Assembly (NCBI GenBank): GCA_029959295.1
Contig: JASCOH010000001.1
Span: forward strand, 1 to 64,000
Origin: Flavobacteriaceae bacterium PS02334
GTDB taxonomy: Bacteria; Bacteroidota; Bacteroidia; Flavobacteriales; Flavobacteriaceae
Length of the DNA stretch: 64,000 nucleotides
Direction: 5' to 3'
Positions 42,970 through 53,404 of this stretch are shown here, piece after piece. The position numbers and the translations under genes were made by a program. The notes beneath the pieces are model-generated. The model searched no databases. It had not been told where the DNA came from and saw only the letters and a program-made list of their open reading frames with translations. Within the stretch, counting starts at the first letter, position 1; each line of letters begins with the position of its first letter.

Positions 42970-43079
42970 GCTGCGCTTATAGAATCAGTTAATTTTTTCA
43001 ACAGATTAGCCAGACGATGCCAACTCCTACCCGATTGCTATCTAAAATTACAATGCAGGAGGGGGTGCACTAAAATTAT

Positions 43080-43224
43080 GACCACGTCGGCCCGTTTTCA
43101 AATGGGCAAAAAGTAGGCCAAGCATCAAAAGACAATTTGATTCTCTACCCTAGCGGACTTTTGATGGGCAAGACCTATGATGACCGAAAGAAAGAGCCGG
43201 TGGACAGGATTCACTATACCATTT
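43080..43224 (+). pseudogene. Coding remnant
   Basis: One frame reads DHVGPFSNGQKVGQASKDNL and, after a few residues, SGLLMGKTYDDRKKEPVDRI, then TGA, with natural-looking composition but no start and an upstream stop. It has the feel of a truncated repeat or lipoprotein tail. The parent gene is unknown. Confidence 0.35.
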
Positions 43225-43493
43225 GAGACAGTATCACAACCGCTACAGAAAAAACCATTGTAAAAATTATTATATTGATAATCCTATCTTTTTTCTGTCT
43301 GGAGTTATCGGTTATATAAACGCTCCGGATCTGTTTTCGCTTAATTTTATTCGCTTTCATATACTATTTTATTTATGATACCTTGCCCAAGGAATATATC
43401 GCTATCTGAGGAAATAATTTCAGGATTAAAAATCCTAATCTTATTAAAAGAATATAAAAACATAGACTATAGTTCTATTGTTTTTTTTATGTT

Positions 43494-43613
43494 TTAATTT
43501 GGCATTATACTTACCATACCGAAAAAGATTGCTAAACAGGTACCTACGAAACAGGTTAGCGTTATTATAGTTATTACTATAATTTTTATGGTTTTAGAGA
43601 TTAATTTTATCAT
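43494..43613 (-). CDS. Possible small membrane peptide
   Basis: A 39-residue minus-strand frame, MIKLISKTIKIIVITIITL followed by CFVGTCLAIFFGMVS, could form one or two hydrophobic helices. There is no ribosome-binding or homology evidence; AT-rich DNA yields such frames by chance. Confidence 0.25.
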   Translation of the reverse strand: MIKLISKTIKIIVITIITLTCFVGTCLAIFFGMVSIMPN

Positions 43614-43744
43614 ACTGATCTATTGTTACTATACATATTTAATTTGGATTTGGATAGACAAATTAGATACCAGAATTAATCACAAACCCTAAAAAACTAA
43701 AATACAGAAAATTAACAAACAATACTGCTCTTATAGTTAATAGA

Positions 43745-43978
43745 TTGCCTATCAAAATGATATGGTTGCAATATCAGAACGAAAGTATATTGTTAACTTC
43801 TGAAACTTTCAGGTTGATATTAATAAAGGAAGAAGTAGAAGAATTTTCGCCTTCTTTAAAAATATATTACTGTAGTGAACTGATACAAGTTCTAAGCAAT
43901 CATTTCCAATTTTATCAAGGTAAAGGGATAGAAATAGATTTATTATATTGCAATTATAATCAGTCCCAAAGTTCTTAA
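43745..43978 (+). CDS. Possible small hypothetical protein
   Basis: A 77-residue frame with mixed composition and Cys-containing segments (YYCSELIQ, DLLYCNYN). It is alone in the spacer before the his operon, with no recognisable family and no clear promoter. Confidence 0.35.
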   Translation: MPIKMIWLQYQNESILLTSETFRLILIKEEVEEFSPSLKIYYCSELIQVLSNHFQFYQGKGIEIDLLYCNYNQSQSS

Positions 43979-44216
43979 GTTTCTATGATAAAACAACTTA
44001 ATGGTTTGTTTGTGCTGTTTTGCAATACTTTATATTTTAATGTACCATAATTGTACCACTGAAGTTCGAAACCGCTTTAAAATAAGGAAAGTTAATTTCT
44101 GCATCGGAAAATAGAAGACACATAATAAATTTGACAAATGATTAAATGTGAAAACTTTTGAAAAACTATAAATGTTAAATATTTAAAAAAATAAAATTAG
44201 GGAATAGTTTTTAAAC

Positions 44217-44224
44217 TACATTTG
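44217..44224 (+). promoter_or_regulatory. -7 box of the his operon promoter
   Basis: TACATTTG fits TAnnTTTG and lies 16 bp before the leader-peptide start. No clear TTTG is seen at -33. Confidence 0.55.
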
Positions 44225-44240
44225 CATCAAATAAAAAATC

Positions 44241-44297
44241 ATGTTTACAAATCAATTACATCATCATATCCATTTCTCCGCTCAAGCGAAGTGTTAA
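44241..44297 (+). CDS. hisL: His operon leader peptide
   Basis: An 18-residue ORF, MFTNQLHHHIHFSAQAKC, with four His in five codons, directly upstream of a terminator hairpin and hisG. This is a classic attenuation arrangement: scarcity of charged tRNA-His would stall the ribosome at the His run and favour read-through into the operon. Confidence 0.88.
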   Translation: MFTNQLHHHIHFSAQAKC

Positions 44298-44326
44298 TGG
44301 TATGTAAGTAATTCATCATATTCTAA

Positions 44327-44357
44327 AACCCGTTTGAGTACATCAAACGGGTTTTTT
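44327..44357 (+). terminator. His attenuator terminator
   Basis: AACCCGTTTGA (44327-44337) pairs perfectly with TCAAACGGGTT (44343-44353) and ends in a T run. It lies between the leader peptide and hisG. Confidence 0.9.
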
Positions 44358-44398
44358 ATTTGTAAAAATTTGGTGTACTCATTCACAATCTCAAAAAA

Positions 44399-45256
44399 AT
44401 GAGCACCTTAAAATTAGCAATCCAAAAATCAGGAAGACTCAACGAAGACAGCCTGAAAATTCTGAAAGACTGTGGGATTTCCATTGAAAACGGAAATGAC
44501 CAACTAAAAGCCAAAGCTTCCAATTTTCCCCTAGAAGTTTTATTTCTCCGCAACGCCGATATTCCGCAATATTTAATTGACGGCGTCGTGGACATTGCCA
44601 TCGTTGGCGACAATCTTTTAGTCGAAAAAGGTAATGACATCAAAATCATCGAAAAATTGGGCTTTTCTAAATGTAAAGTTTCGGTTGCTGTCCCAAAAAC
44701 ATTTCCTTTTTCTACTTTGGAAGATTTGGAAGGAATGCGAATCGCTACTTCTTATCCCAAAACAGTTTTAGACTTTTTCCAATCAAAAAATATCAACGTC
44801 GAATTGCACCAAATTTCTGGTTCAGTAGAAATTGCGCCAAACATTGGCCTTTCAGATGCCATAGTTGACATCGTTTCCAGCGGAAGCACTTTGTTCAAAA
44901 ACAATCTTAAAGAAGTAGCCGTAATCTTAAAAAGCGAAGCCGTTCTTGCCGTTTCCGACAAAATTTCTGCAGAAAACCAGTTGATTTTAAACAAGCTACA
45001 ATTTAGAATTCAATCCGTTTTAAAAGCTCGGAATTCGAAATATATTTTGATGAATGTCCCTAATGAAAAAATAGAGAGCATCAGCAAAATCCTTCCTGTT
45101 TTAAAAAGCCCGACAGTGATGCCATTGGCAGAAAAAGGCTGGAGCAGTCTGCATTCTGTGATCAATGAAGATCAATTTTGGGAAGTAATCGACCAATTGA
45201 AAGAAGCTGGAGCCGAAGGAATTTTGGTTTGTCCAATAGAAAAAATGGTTTTATAA
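44399..45256 (+). CDS. hisG: ATP phosphoribosyltransferase (long form)
   Basis: The 285-residue enzyme catalyses the first step of histidine synthesis (ATP + PRPP). The catalytic domain shows LKLAIQKSGRLNEDSL, GVVDIAIVGDNLL and DIVSSGSTLF. The C-terminal about 75 residues form the ACT-like regulatory domain of the hexameric long form, so no hisZ is needed and feedback by histidine is expected. It is the first structural gene behind the attenuator, 15 bp before hisD. Confidence 0.96.
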   Translation: MSTLKLAIQKSGRLNEDSLKILKDCGISIENGNDQLKAKASNFPLEVLFLRNADIPQYLIDGVVDIAIVGDNLLVEKGNDIKIIEKLGFSKCKVSVAVPKTFPFSTLEDLEGMRIATSYPKTVLDFFQSKNINVELHQISGSVEIAPNIGLSDAIVDIVSSGSTLFKNNLKEVAVILKSEAVLAVSDKISAENQLILNKLQFRIQSVLKARNSKYILMNVPNEKIESISKILPVLKSPTVMPLAEKGWSSLHSVINEDQFWEVIDQLKEAGAEGILVCPIEKMVL

Positions 45257-45271
45257 TTTTAAAGAAATACA

Positions 45272-46567
45272 ATGAAAAGCATCAAAAATCCAGACAAAAA
45301 AACGTGGCCTGATTTAGTAAAAAGACCAACGAATTCTTATGAAGATATAGAACAAACCGTGGCTTCCATTTTCAAGGAAATTCAAGTAAAAGGCGATGTT
45401 GCCGTTTCAAAATACAGCTATTTATTTGACGGCACAAATTTAAAATCGTTTGAAGTTTCAAAGGAAGAAATATCTGAAGCAGTTGCCAAAATTCCGAGTG
45501 AATTGAAAAGTGCAATTAGTTTGGCCAAATCAAATATTGAACGTTTTCACGAAGCTCAAAAAACCGAAAAATTTGAAGTAGAAACCACAAAAGGTGTTTT
45601 TTGCTGGAAAGAAAAAAGAGCTATTCAAAAAATCGGATTGTACATTCCGGGTGGCTCTGCTCCTCTTTTCTCTACGGTTTTAATGCTCGCCATTCCGGCT
45701 AAAATCGCAGGTTGCCAAGAAATTACCTTGTGTTCGCCTCCTGACAAATCAGGACAACTAAATCCTGCAATATTGTATACTGCTTCTTTGTGTGGAGTTA
45801 CAAAAATTCTTAAAATCGGCGGCATTCAAGCGATTGCAGCCATGACTTTTGGAACAGAAACGATTGAAAAAGTGTATAAAATATTTGGTCCAGGAAACCA
45901 ATTTGTGACTGTCGCCAAGCAATTTGCTACAAAATTTGGAATCGCCATTGACATGCCAGCCGGACCTTCAGAACTTTTGGTTTTTGCTGATGATTCAGCA
46001 AATGCAAGTTTTGTCGCAGCAGATTTATTGAGTCAAGCCGAACACGGAAGCGACAGCCAAGTAATTTTGATTTCCACTTCGCAGCAGATTATTGATGCTG
46101 TTGCTGTTGAAATTAAGAAGCAGATTAAAGTTTTGCCCCGCTTTGAAATCGCACAAAAAGCAATTGCTAATTCCAAATTAATTTTGGTTGAAACCGATGA
46201 AATTGCTTTGGAATTAATCAACGAATATGCGCCAGAACATTTTATAATTTGTGCCAAAAACGAAGATTTTTTCATCAACGGAATCCAAAATGCAGGTTCA
46301 GTTTTCATCGGAAATTATGCGCCAGAAAGTGCCGGAGATTACGCTTCAGGAACCAATCATACTTTGCCGACAAATGGTTTTGCAAAAAATTATGAAGGCG
46401 TAAATCTCGATAGTTTTTTAAAATCGATGACTTTCCAAAAAATTACTGCAGAAGGAATCCAAAATATTGGAAAAGCAATTGAAATCATGGCCGAAGCCGA
46501 AGGCTTGCAAGCGCACAAAAATGCAGTGACTTTGCGATTAAATGAACTTCAAAACATAGCAAAATGA
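45272..46567 (+). CDS. hisD: Histidinol dehydrogenase
   Basis: The 431-residue, full-length enzyme oxidises histidinol to histidine in two NAD steps, zinc-dependent. Motifs: GLYIPGGSAPLFSTVLM, FGPGNQFVTVAKQ, DMPAGPSELLV and LSQAEHGSDSQ (catalytic Glu/His). The C-terminus carries the HTLPT(N) zinc-ligand region. The 3' end overlaps hisC by 4 bp. Confidence 0.96.
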   Translation: MKSIKNPDKKTWPDLVKRPTNSYEDIEQTVASIFKEIQVKGDVAVSKYSYLFDGTNLKSFEVSKEEISEAVAKIPSELKSAISLAKSNIERFHEAQKTEKFEVETTKGVFCWKEKRAIQKIGLYIPGGSAPLFSTVLMLAIPAKIAGCQEITLCSPPDKSGQLNPAILYTASLCGVTKILKIGGIQAIAAMTFGTETIEKVYKIFGPGNQFVTVAKQFATKFGIAIDMPAGPSELLVFADDSANASFVAADLLSQAEHGSDSQVILISTSQQIIDAVAVEIKKQIKVLPRFEIAQKAIANSKLILVETDEIALELINEYAPEHFIICAKNEDFFINGIQNAGSVFIGNYAPESAGDYASGTNHTLPTNGFAKNYEGVNLDSFLKSMTFQKITAEGIQNIGKAIEIMAEAEGLQAHKNAVTLRLNELQNIAK

Positions 46568-47607
46568 GAACTGTTGACATCAATAAATTAGTCCGAAAAA
46601 ATGTTCTGGCGATGGAATCGTATTCTTCTGCTCGCAATGAATTCAAGGATTTTGACCAAAATTTAATTTTTTTGGATGCAAACGAAAATCCGTTTGAAAA
46701 TGGACTGAACCGTTATCCAGATCCAAAACAGAAAAACCTAAAAAAAATGCTTTCTGAATTAAAAAACATTCCGGAAAATCAGATAATTCTTGGCAACGGA
46801 AGCGATGAATTACTAGACTTGCTTTTCAGAGCTTTCTGCGAACCAAACCAAGATTCAGTAATCACTTTGCCTCCAACGTATGGAATGTACAGCGTTTTGG
46901 CTAACTTGAATGCGATTGAAAACAAAGAAATTGTATTGCAAAATGATTTTGAGCCAAACGTTGATTTAATTTTAAAAGCCACTGATAAAACCACAAAAAT
47001 CTTGTTTCTGTGTTCACCAAATAATCCGACTGGGAATACTTTTTCGGAAGATAAAATTCAAATCTTACTAGAAAATTTTTCGGGATTGATCCTAATTGAC
47101 GAAGCTTATATTGATTTTTCCAACAAAGAAAGTTGGCTTAAAAAAATAGATGAATTTCCGAATTTAATTATACTTCAGACCTTATCAAAAGCGTATGGCT
47201 TGGCAGGAATCCGCTTGGGAATTTTATACGCAAATCCAAAAATCGTTACTGTTTTAGACAAAATAAAACCACCTTACAATGTCAATAAGCTGTCGCAAGA
47301 AAAAGCTTTGGAACGAATTGAAAATTACAATGCTGTTTTGCAAGAAATCGAAGTGATTTTATCAGAAAGAAAAAAATTGATTGCTGCTTTGAATACAATT
47401 CAATTCATTGAAAAAATTTACAATTCAGATGCAAATTTTGTTTTGGTCAAAGTAGATGATGCTGAAAAACGATACAAACAACTATTGAAAAAAGGCATCG
47501 TGATTCGAAACCGATCTGGTCAAGAACTTTGTGAAAACTGCCTGAGAATCACAATTGGAACTGAAAAAGAAAACCAACAATTGCTTGAAATACTGAAATT
47601 ACTATGA
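46564..47607 (+). CDS. hisC: Histidinol-phosphate aminotransferase
   Basis: A 347-residue class I/II PLP enzyme: [17 protein letters not shown] (Asp/Tyr contacts), [14 protein letters not shown] with the Schiff-base Lys, and a C-terminal [18 protein letters not shown]. It transaminates imidazole-acetol phosphate. It overlaps hisD and hisB by 4 bp each. Confidence 0.95.
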   Translation: MRTVDINKLVRKNVLAMESYSSARNEFKDFDQNLIFLDANENPFENGLNRYPDPKQKNLKKMLSELKNIPENQIILGNGSDELLDLLFRAFCEPNQDSVITLPPTYGMYSVLANLNAIENKEIVLQNDFEPNVDLILKATDKTTKILFLCSPNNPTGNTFSEDKIQILLENFSGLILIDEAYIDFSNKESWLKKIDEFPNLIILQTLSKAYGLAGIRLGILYANPKIVTVLDKIKPPYNVNKLSQEKALERIENYNAVLQEIEVILSERKKLIAALNTIQFIEKIYNSDANFVLVKVDDAEKRYKQLLKKGIVIRNRSGQELCENCLRITIGTEKENQQLLEILKLL

Positions 47608-48746
47608 AAAATCAAAAAATATTATTCATCGATCGTGACGGAACTTTAGTCAAAGAACCTTCTGATTATCAATTAGATGATTTAAATAAATTACAGTTTT
47701 ATCCCGAAGTTTTCTATTATTTATCCAAAATAAGCAAAGAGCTTGATTTTGAATTGGTTATGATTACCAATCAAGATGGTTTGGGAACAAATTCTTTTCC
47801 AGAAGCTACTTTTTGGCCTTGCCAGAATTTAATTTTAAAGTCTTTTGAAAACGAAGGAATTATTTTCAAAGACATTCTGATTGATCGAAGTTTTCCGCAT
47901 GAAAATCTGCCGACAAGAAAACCTGGAATTGGAATGCTGGGAAAATACATCCAAAATTCAGAATATGATTTAGAAAATTCCTTTGTAATCGGCGATCGAT
48001 TTACTGATGTAGCTTTGGCCAAAAATTTAAACTCAAAAGCAATTTTCTTGAATCTAGATGAAAATTTAGGTCGAGCAGAAACACTTTTTGCAGCGTCAGA
48101 TTTAGAAGAAATTATCGCCTTAAAAACTTTAAAATGGAAAGAAATCTATGAATTTTTAAAGCTTCAAGAACGCGTTGCTTCCATTGAAAGAAGAACTAAC
48201 GAAACTGATATTTCGATCAAAATAAATTTAGACGGAACTGGAAAAAGTAATATTTCTACCGGAATTTCATTCTTTGATCACATGCTCGATCAGCTCGCTA
48301 GACATGGCCAAATGGATTTAGATATCAACGTGAAAGGTGATTTAGAAGTAGATGAACACCACACGATTGAAGACACTGCAATTGCTTTGGGCGAAGTTTT
48401 TGCCAAAGCATTAAGTGATAAATTGGGCATTGAACGTTATGGTTTTTGCCTTCCGATGGACGATTGTTTGGCACAAGTTGCATTGGATTTTGGAGGAAGA
48501 AATTGGCTGGTTTGGGAAGCCGATTTTAAGCGAGAAATGATCGGAAAAATGCCTACTGAAATGTTCTATCACTTTTTCAAATCGTTCAGCGACGGAGCCA
48601 AAGCCAACTTAAATATCAAAGCGGAAGGCACAAATGAACACCACAAAATAGAGGCGATTTTTAAGGCTTTTGCCAAAGCGATTAAAATGGCGGTAAAACG
48701 CGATACTGAGAAAATGATTTTACCATCAACTAAAGGAATGTTATGA
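47604..48746 (+). CDS. hisB: Bifunctional histidinol phosphatase / IGP dehydratase
   Basis: A 380-residue fusion. The N-terminal HAD phosphatase (about 1-165) has FIDRDGTLV and the [14 protein letters not shown] and [10 protein letters not shown] motifs. The C-terminal IGP dehydratase (about 185-380) has [27 protein letters not shown] and [15 protein letters not shown], the Mn-binding His-rich blocks. It supplies steps 6 and 8 of the pathway. It overlaps hisC and hisH by 4 bp. Confidence 0.96.
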   Translation: MKNQKILFIDRDGTLVKEPSDYQLDDLNKLQFYPEVFYYLSKISKELDFELVMITNQDGLGTNSFPEATFWPCQNLILKSFENEGIIFKDILIDRSFPHENLPTRKPGIGMLGKYIQNSEYDLENSFVIGDRFTDVALAKNLNSKAIFLNLDENLGRAETLFAASDLEEIIALKTLKWKEIYEFLKLQERVASIERRTNETDISIKINLDGTGKSNISTGISFFDHMLDQLARHGQMDLDINVKGDLEVDEHHTIEDTAIALGEVFAKALSDKLGIERYGFCLPMDDCLAQVALDFGGRNWLVWEADFKREMIGKMPTEMFYHFFKSFSDGAKANLNIKAEGTNEHHKIEAIFKAFAKAIKMAVKRDTEKMILPSTKGML

Positions 48747-49330
48747 AAATTGCAATTATAGATTATGGCGCTGGAAATGTGCAAAGCGTTCAATTTGCCT
48801 TGAATCGTTTGGGCTTTGAAGGAATTTTAAGTGCCGATGCTGATTTTATTTCAAGCGTTGACAAAGTGATTTTTCCTGGAGTTGGCGCTGCTAATTCGGC
48901 TATGAAAAAATTACGCGAAAGCGGTTTATATCAAATTATTCCGAGTTTGAAACAGCCCGTTTTGGGAATTTGCCTTGGAATGCAACTGCTTTGCAATTAT
49001 TCAGAAGAAGGAAATACGGAAAGCTTGGGAATTTTTGATGTTGCTGTAAAAAAATTTTCTGCTGAAAATAAAATTCCACAAATGGGTTGGAATACAATTT
49101 ATAACCTTGAATCGGCTTTGTTTGAAGGTATTTCTGAAAAAGATTATGTGTATTTGGTGCATAGTTTTTACGCTGAAAAAATGAAAAATACGATCGCCAC
49201 AACAAATTATGGATTGGAATATTCCTCGGCTTTGCAAAAAGATAATTTTTTTGGAGTTCAATTTCATCCTGAAAAAAGCGGAAAAACTGGAGAGAAAATC
49301 CTTGGTAACTTTTTAAAACTTGAATTATGA
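48743..49330 (+). CDS. hisH: IGP synthase glutaminase subunit
   Basis: A 195-residue class I glutamine amidotransferase: [21 protein letters not shown] (nucleophile Cys) and [11 protein letters not shown] (His, Glu). It provides ammonia to HisF. The stop overlaps hisA by 4 bp. Confidence 0.95.
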   Translation: MKIAIIDYGAGNVQSVQFALNRLGFEGILSADADFISSVDKVIFPGVGAANSAMKKLRESGLYQIIPSLKQPVLGICLGMQLLCNYSEEGNTESLGIFDVAVKKFSAENKIPQMGWNTIYNLESALFEGISEKDYVYLVHSFYAEKMKNTIATTNYGLEYSSALQKDNFFGVQFHPEKSGKTGEKILGNFLKLEL

Positions 49331-50052
49331 GAATCATTCCAGCAATCGATATTATAGAAGGAAAATGCGTCAGATTAACCAAAGGAGATTATGCCACGAA
49401 GAAAATTTACAATGAAAATCCGTTGGAAATTGCTAAGGAATTTGAAGCAAACGGCATCGAATATTTGCATTTGGTGGATCTTGACGGCGCAAAATCGGAG
49501 CGAATTGTGAATTATAAAATTTTGGAACAAATTTCAGAAAATACAAATCTCAAAATTGATTTTGGCGGCGGCCTAAAAGCAAATGCTGATTTGGAAATTG
49601 CTTTCAACTCTGGCGCCAGTCAAATCACGGGAGGAAGCATTGCGGTAAAAAATCCAAATTTATTTCAAGAATGGATTTCAAAATACGGCTCTAAAATTAT
49701 TTTGGGAGCTGATGTTTATGAAGAAAAAATTGCAGTTTCGGGATGGCAGGAAACTTCTGATTTGGATTTGCTTCCGTTTATTGAAAAGTATCAAAATTTT
49801 GGAATCGCAACTATTATCTGTACCGATATTTCAAAAGATGGAATGCTTGAAGGTCCCTCGTTTTCGCTGTATGAAAAAATAGTGACCGCTTTTCCTGATA
49901 TAAATCTGATTGCTTCAGGCGGCGTTTCCAGATTTGAAGAATTGCCAAAATTACAGCTTTTGGGTTGCGAAGGCGTGATTATCGGGAAAGCGATTTACGA
50001 AGGAAAAATAAGCTTGAAGCAATTGCAAAATTTTATAATTAACAAAATATGA
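49327..50052 (+). CDS. hisA: ProFAR isomerase
   Basis: A 241-residue beta/alpha barrel: [19 protein letters not shown] (first catalytic Asp), [16 protein letters not shown], and [14 protein letters not shown] (second Asp). It isomerises ProFAR to PRFAR, the substrate of HisHF. It overlaps hisH and hisF by 4 bp. Confidence 0.95.
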   Translation: MRIIPAIDIIEGKCVRLTKGDYATKKIYNENPLEIAKEFEANGIEYLHLVDLDGAKSERIVNYKILEQISENTNLKIDFGGGLKANADLEIAFNSGASQITGGSIAVKNPNLFQEWISKYGSKIILGADVYEEKIAVSGWQETSDLDLLPFIEKYQNFGIATIICTDISKDGMLEGPSFSLYEKIVTAFPDINLIASGGVSRFEELPKLQLLGCEGVIIGKAIYEGKISLKQLQNFIINKI

Positions 50053-50804
50053 TCACGAAAAGAATCATTCCGTGTCTTGATATTAAAGACGGAAGAACCG
50101 TGAAAGGCGTCAATTTTTTAGATTTGAGAGATGCCGGAAATCCTGTGGAATTGGCCTTTAATTATTCTGAAAATAGTGCTGACGAGTTAGTTTTTCTAGA
50201 CATTTCAGCCACAGAACAAAGGCGAAAAACGCTCGTCAATTTGGTTCGAGAAGTAGCTAAGGAAATCAACATTCCGTTTACTGTTGGCGGTGGCATTTCG
50301 TCGTTGCAAGATGTCGAAATGCTTTTGAAAAATGGCGCTGACAAAGTTTCAATCAATTCATCGGCAGTTAAAAATCCCAAGCTGATTGCTGATTTGGCAT
50401 TAAATTTTGGAAGCCAATGCATTGTTGTGGCAATTGATGCTAAAGAAATTGATGGTTTTTGGAAAGTGCATTTGGTTGGAGGAAAACAGGCGACCAATTT
50501 GGATTTATTTGATTGGGCAAAAGAAGGTGAAAATCTTGGAGCAGGTGAAATTTTGTTCACTTCAATGGATAACGACGGCACAAAAAATGGTTTTGCAAAT
50601 AAAGCGCTTCGCCGACTTTCAAAAACTGTAAATGTACCGATAATTGCCTCTGGCGGTGCGGGAAAAATTGGCGATTTTGCCGATGCTTTCACAATTGGAA
50701 AGGCAGATGCTGCTTTGGCAGCGAGTGTTTTCCATTTTGGAGAAATAAAAATTATGGATTTGAAAAGAGAATTGGCACAAAAAAATATAGCAATACGATT
50801 ATGA
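50049..50804 (+). CDS. hisF: IGP synthase cyclase subunit
   Basis: A 251-residue barrel paralogous to His[18 protein letters not shown] (Asp11), [27 protein letters not shown] (Asp130), IIASGGAG. Together with HisH it forms IGP and AICAR. It overlaps both neighbours by 4 bp. Confidence 0.96.
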   Translation: MITKRIIPCLDIKDGRTVKGVNFLDLRDAGNPVELAFNYSENSADELVFLDISATEQRRKTLVNLVREVAKEINIPFTVGGGISSLQDVEMLLKNGADKVSINSSAVKNPKLIADLALNFGSQCIVVAIDAKEIDGFWKVHLVGGKQATNLDLFDWAKEGENLGAGEILFTSMDNDGTKNGFANKALRRLSKTVNVPIIASGGAGKIGDFADAFTIGKADAALAASVFHFGEIKIMDLKRELAQKNIAIRL

Positions 50805-51397
50805 AAATAGATTTTAATAAAAATAAAGACGGTTTGGTTCCTGCGATTATTCAGGATTTTGAAACCAAAAAAGTATTAATGCTAGGCTATTTGAATGAAG
50901 AAGCTTATGCAAAAACTTTAGAATTGAACAAAGTGACTTTTTTCAGCAGAAGCAAAAATAGATTATGGACGAAAGGCGAAGAAAGCGGTAATTTCTTGGA
51001 AGTTGTGGATATTAAAATTGATTGTGACAATGATACTTTCCTAATAAAAGTAAAACCATTTGGAGCTGTTTGCCACACTGGAAGCGATACTTGCTGGAAT
51101 GAAAAAAACGAAGCTTCTTATGGCTTTTTATCTGAATTGGAACAGACAATTGAATACCGAAGAAACAATCCTACAGAGAAAAGTTATGTGGCTTCTCTGT
51201 TTGAAAAAGGAATTAACAAAATTGCACAAAAGGTTGGTGAAGAAGCTATCGAAGTGGTAATTGAAGCTAAGGATAACGATGCTAATCTATTTTTAAACGA
51301 GAGCGCTGATTTGCTTTTTCACTATTTGATATTGCTTCAGGCGAAGGGATTTTCTTTAGAAAATGTGGTTGAAATTTTAAAAATCAGATCTAAATAA
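50801..51397 (+). CDS. hisI: Bifunctional phosphoribosyl-AMP cyclohydrolase / phosphoribosyl-ATP pyrophosphatase
   Basis: A 198-residue HisIE fusion. The N-terminal HisI domain has [40 protein letters not shown] and CHTGSDTCW (metal ligands). The C-terminal HisE domain has [28 protein letters not shown]. It covers steps 2 and 3. It is the last gene of the operon, overlapping hisF by 4 bp. Confidence 0.95.
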   Translation: MKIDFNKNKDGLVPAIIQDFETKKVLMLGYLNEEAYAKTLELNKVTFFSRSKNRLWTKGEESGNFLEVVDIKIDCDNDTFLIKVKPFGAVCHTGSDTCWNEKNEASYGFLSELEQTIEYRRNNPTEKSYVASLFEKGINKIAQKVGEEAIEVVIEAKDNDANLFLNESADLLFHYLILLQAKGFSLENVVEILKIRSK

Positions 51398-51575
51398 TTC
51401 CGTGGAGAATGTTTTTTAGGCATTTCTCTAGCTATGCTTTTATATTTTACTTTTGACAATGCAAATTTTTAGCTTTTTTGAGATTGTTAAAGCCTATTTG
51501 CCTCGGCTTAAATTATTAAATTTAGAAAAAAAAATAATAAACTGCTCTTTTTCAGCTTTGTATTATTTATTAACC

Positions 51576-51583
51576 TATCTTTG
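51576..51583 (+). promoter_or_regulatory. -7 box upstream of the cold-shock gene
   Basis: TATCTTTG fits TAnnTTTG and lies 20 bp before the start; TTTG at 51557 is a possible -33 box at a short 15-bp spacing. Confidence 0.5.
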
Positions 51584-51603
51584 ACCAAATTTAAATATTA
51601 AAG

Positions 51604-51795
51604 ATGCAAGAAGGTACAGTAAAATTTTTCAATGAAGACAAAGGTTTCGGATTTATAACTCCTAATGATGGAGGAAACGAAGTTTTTGTTCATGTTTCAG
51701 GTCTAACAGAGAGCATTCGCGAGAATGACGAAGTTCGTTATGACGTGGAAGAAGGCCGTAGAGGTCCGAACGCAGTAAACGTAGTCGTAGCATAA
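51604..51795 (+). CDS. Cold-shock domain protein
   Basis: A 63-residue CspA-type OB-fold: GTVKFFNEDKGFGFIT (RNP1, KGFGFI at 13-18) and VFVHVSGL (RNP2). It is a nucleic-acid chaperone of mRNA, single-gene unit, with a terminator right after. The family is abundant in flavobacteria. Confidence 0.95.
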   Translation: MQEGTVKFFNEDKGFGFITPNDGGNEVFVHVSGLTESIRENDEVRYDVEEGRRGPNAVNVVVA

Positions 51796-51816
51796 CATAC
51801 TATAGAATTAGTTTAT

Positions 51817-51845
51817 AAAGCACCTGCCCATAGCAGGTGCTTTTT
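51817..51845 (+). terminator. Terminator of the cold-shock gene
   Basis: AAAGCACCTGC (51817-51827) pairs with GCAGGTGCTTT (51833-51843), followed by more T. Confidence 0.9.
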
Positions 51846-51913
51846 GTTTATAGCCAAAATATTGCTACAGAGTTTATTTTCCTAAAATAATTTCCACATT
51901 TTATAAAATTAAA

Positions 51914-51944
51914 AAACCTCCAAATCAAATGAATTTGGAGGTTT
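51914..51944 (-). terminator. Terminator of the RND efflux operon
   Basis: AAACCTCCAAAT (51914-51925) and ATTTGGAGGTTT (51933-51944) form a 12-bp stem. The A run on the left becomes a T run on the minus strand after the outer-membrane factor gene. Confidence 0.85.
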
Positions 51945-51967
51945 CTGATTTTTTAATAGCCAGAATA

Positions 51968-53404
51968 TTATTTCCAACCGCCGCCTAAATCTCTGTAAAC
52001 ATGAACTGCAGCGTTTAATTGTTCTTTTTTAGTATCTATTAATTCCAGCTTAGATTCTAAGGCATCTCTTTGTGTCATCAAAACCTCAAAATAATCTACT
52101 CTGGCTGATTTAAACAGATCGTTTGAAACATCGATTGATCTATTTAATGCGGCAACTTGCTGTGATTTTAAGTCGTAGCTTTTTTGAATATTTTCGATTT
52201 TAGAAAGCTGCGTTGAAACTTCTAAATAAGCATTCAAAACCGTGCGGTCATAATTGTATAAAGCTTGCAATTGTCTTGCATTAGCACTAGAAAACTCAGC
52301 TTTGATAGCATTTCTGTTGATAAGTGGCGCTGCAATATCTCCTGCCAACGAATATAAAATCGATTCAGGAAATGTAAACAAATAAGACGGCTTAAATGCC
52401 TGTATTCCAAAAGCTGCAGAAATGTCAAGCGAAGGATAAAACTCGGCACGGGCCACTTTTACATCTAATTTTGCAGCAACCAATTCCAATTCTGCCTGCT
52501 TCACATCGGGACGATTTTCTAATAATTGCGATGGAATTCCAGAATTTACAGCTGCTGGCAATAAATCTGTAAAATTGCTGTGGTCTCTTTTAATTTCCTG
52601 CGGATAATGTCCTAACAGAAAATTAATTTTGTTTTCAGTTTCCTTAATTTTCTGAAGAATATCAAACTCCATGCTTTTTGAAGTAAGAACCTCAGCCTGA
52701 AATTTCTGAACTCCCAATTCTGTTGCTCTCGCAGCTTGTTTTTGCACTTTTACAATTTCTAAAGCGTTGGATTGCAAAGCAATAGTTTGTTTTACAATAT
52801 CAAGCTGACTGTCTAGAGCCAATAATTCATAGTAAGAATCGGCAACTTCAGCGATCAGATTTGTAATTACAAAGTTTTTGCCTTCAACTGTAGCCAAATA
52901 TCTGTTTACAGCTGCCTTTTTAGAATTGCGCAGTTTTTTCCAAATATCGACCTCCCAATTGGCATAAGCCGCAATCGTGTAATCTGGTAAAGGATCAGGC
53001 GTTTCAATGCCCGGCTTTATTTCGGTAGAAGCATCACCTGCACCTTGGCTTGTATATCTTCCTACTTTTTCTAATCCAGCGCCGGCACGAACTCCAACGG
53101 TTGGCAATAAAGCTCCTTTTCTGACACGAATGTCATTCTTCGCAATTTCAATTTCCTGCAAAGTGATATTTAGTTCCTGATTATTTTTCAAGGCAACGTC
53201 AATCAGTTCCACAAGGTTTTGATCTTTGAAGAAATTTTTCCACTTTAAGGAAGAAATCGTAGTCGTGTCTTGAGATTTTACGTTTCCAAACGCTTCCGGA
53301 AGCGGTTTTGATTGTGTTTCTGTAACGGCTTGCGGTGCCTTGCAACTTACGACTGCAAGAAATCCTAAGATAATTCCGTATTTATATAATTTGATTTTAT
53401 ACAT
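51968..53404 (-). CDS. RND efflux outer-membrane factor (NodT/OprM family lipoprotein)
   Basis: About 478 residues from ATG 53404 (another ATG at 53413). It has a lipoprotein signal (FLAVVSCKAP) and two TolC-type repeats: LIDVALKNNQELNITLQEIE and SQLLENRPDVKQAELELVAAKLDVKVARAEFYPSLDI. It forms the trimeric exit duct for the pump encoded upstream. The start overlaps the pump stop. The product ends in YRDLGGGWK, typical of the family. Confidence 0.92.
   Translation of the reverse strand: MYKIKLYKYGIILGFLAVVSCKAPQAVTETQSKPLPEAFGNVKSQDTTTISSLKWKNFFKDQNLVELIDVALKNNQELNITLQEIEIAKNDIRVRKGALLPTVGVRAGAGLEKVGRYTSQGAGDASTEIKPGIETPDPLPDYTIAAYANWEVDIWKKLRNSKKAAVNRYLATVEGKNFVITNLIAEVADSYYELLALDSQLDIVKQTIALQSNALEIVKVQKQAARATELGVQKFQAEVLTSKSMEFDILQKIKETENKINFLLGHYPQEIKRDHSNFTDLLPAAVNSGIPSQLLENRPDVKQAELELVAAKLDVKVARAEFYPSLDISAAFGIQAFKPSYLFTFPESILYSLAGDIAAPLINRNAIKAEFSSANARQLQALYNYDRTVLNAYLEVSTQLSKIENIQKSYDLKSQQVAALNRSIDVSNDLFKSARVDYFEVLMTQRDALESKLELIDTKKEQLNAAVHVYRDLGGGWK

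Larger units (their letters stand above)
42970..44216. other. Gene-poor decayed spacer
   Basis: About 1.25 kb with no confident gene. It holds a coding-like fragment (43080-43224), two weak short ORFs (43494-43613 minus, 43745-43978 plus) and AT-rich sequence leading into the his promoter. Confidence 0.6.
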
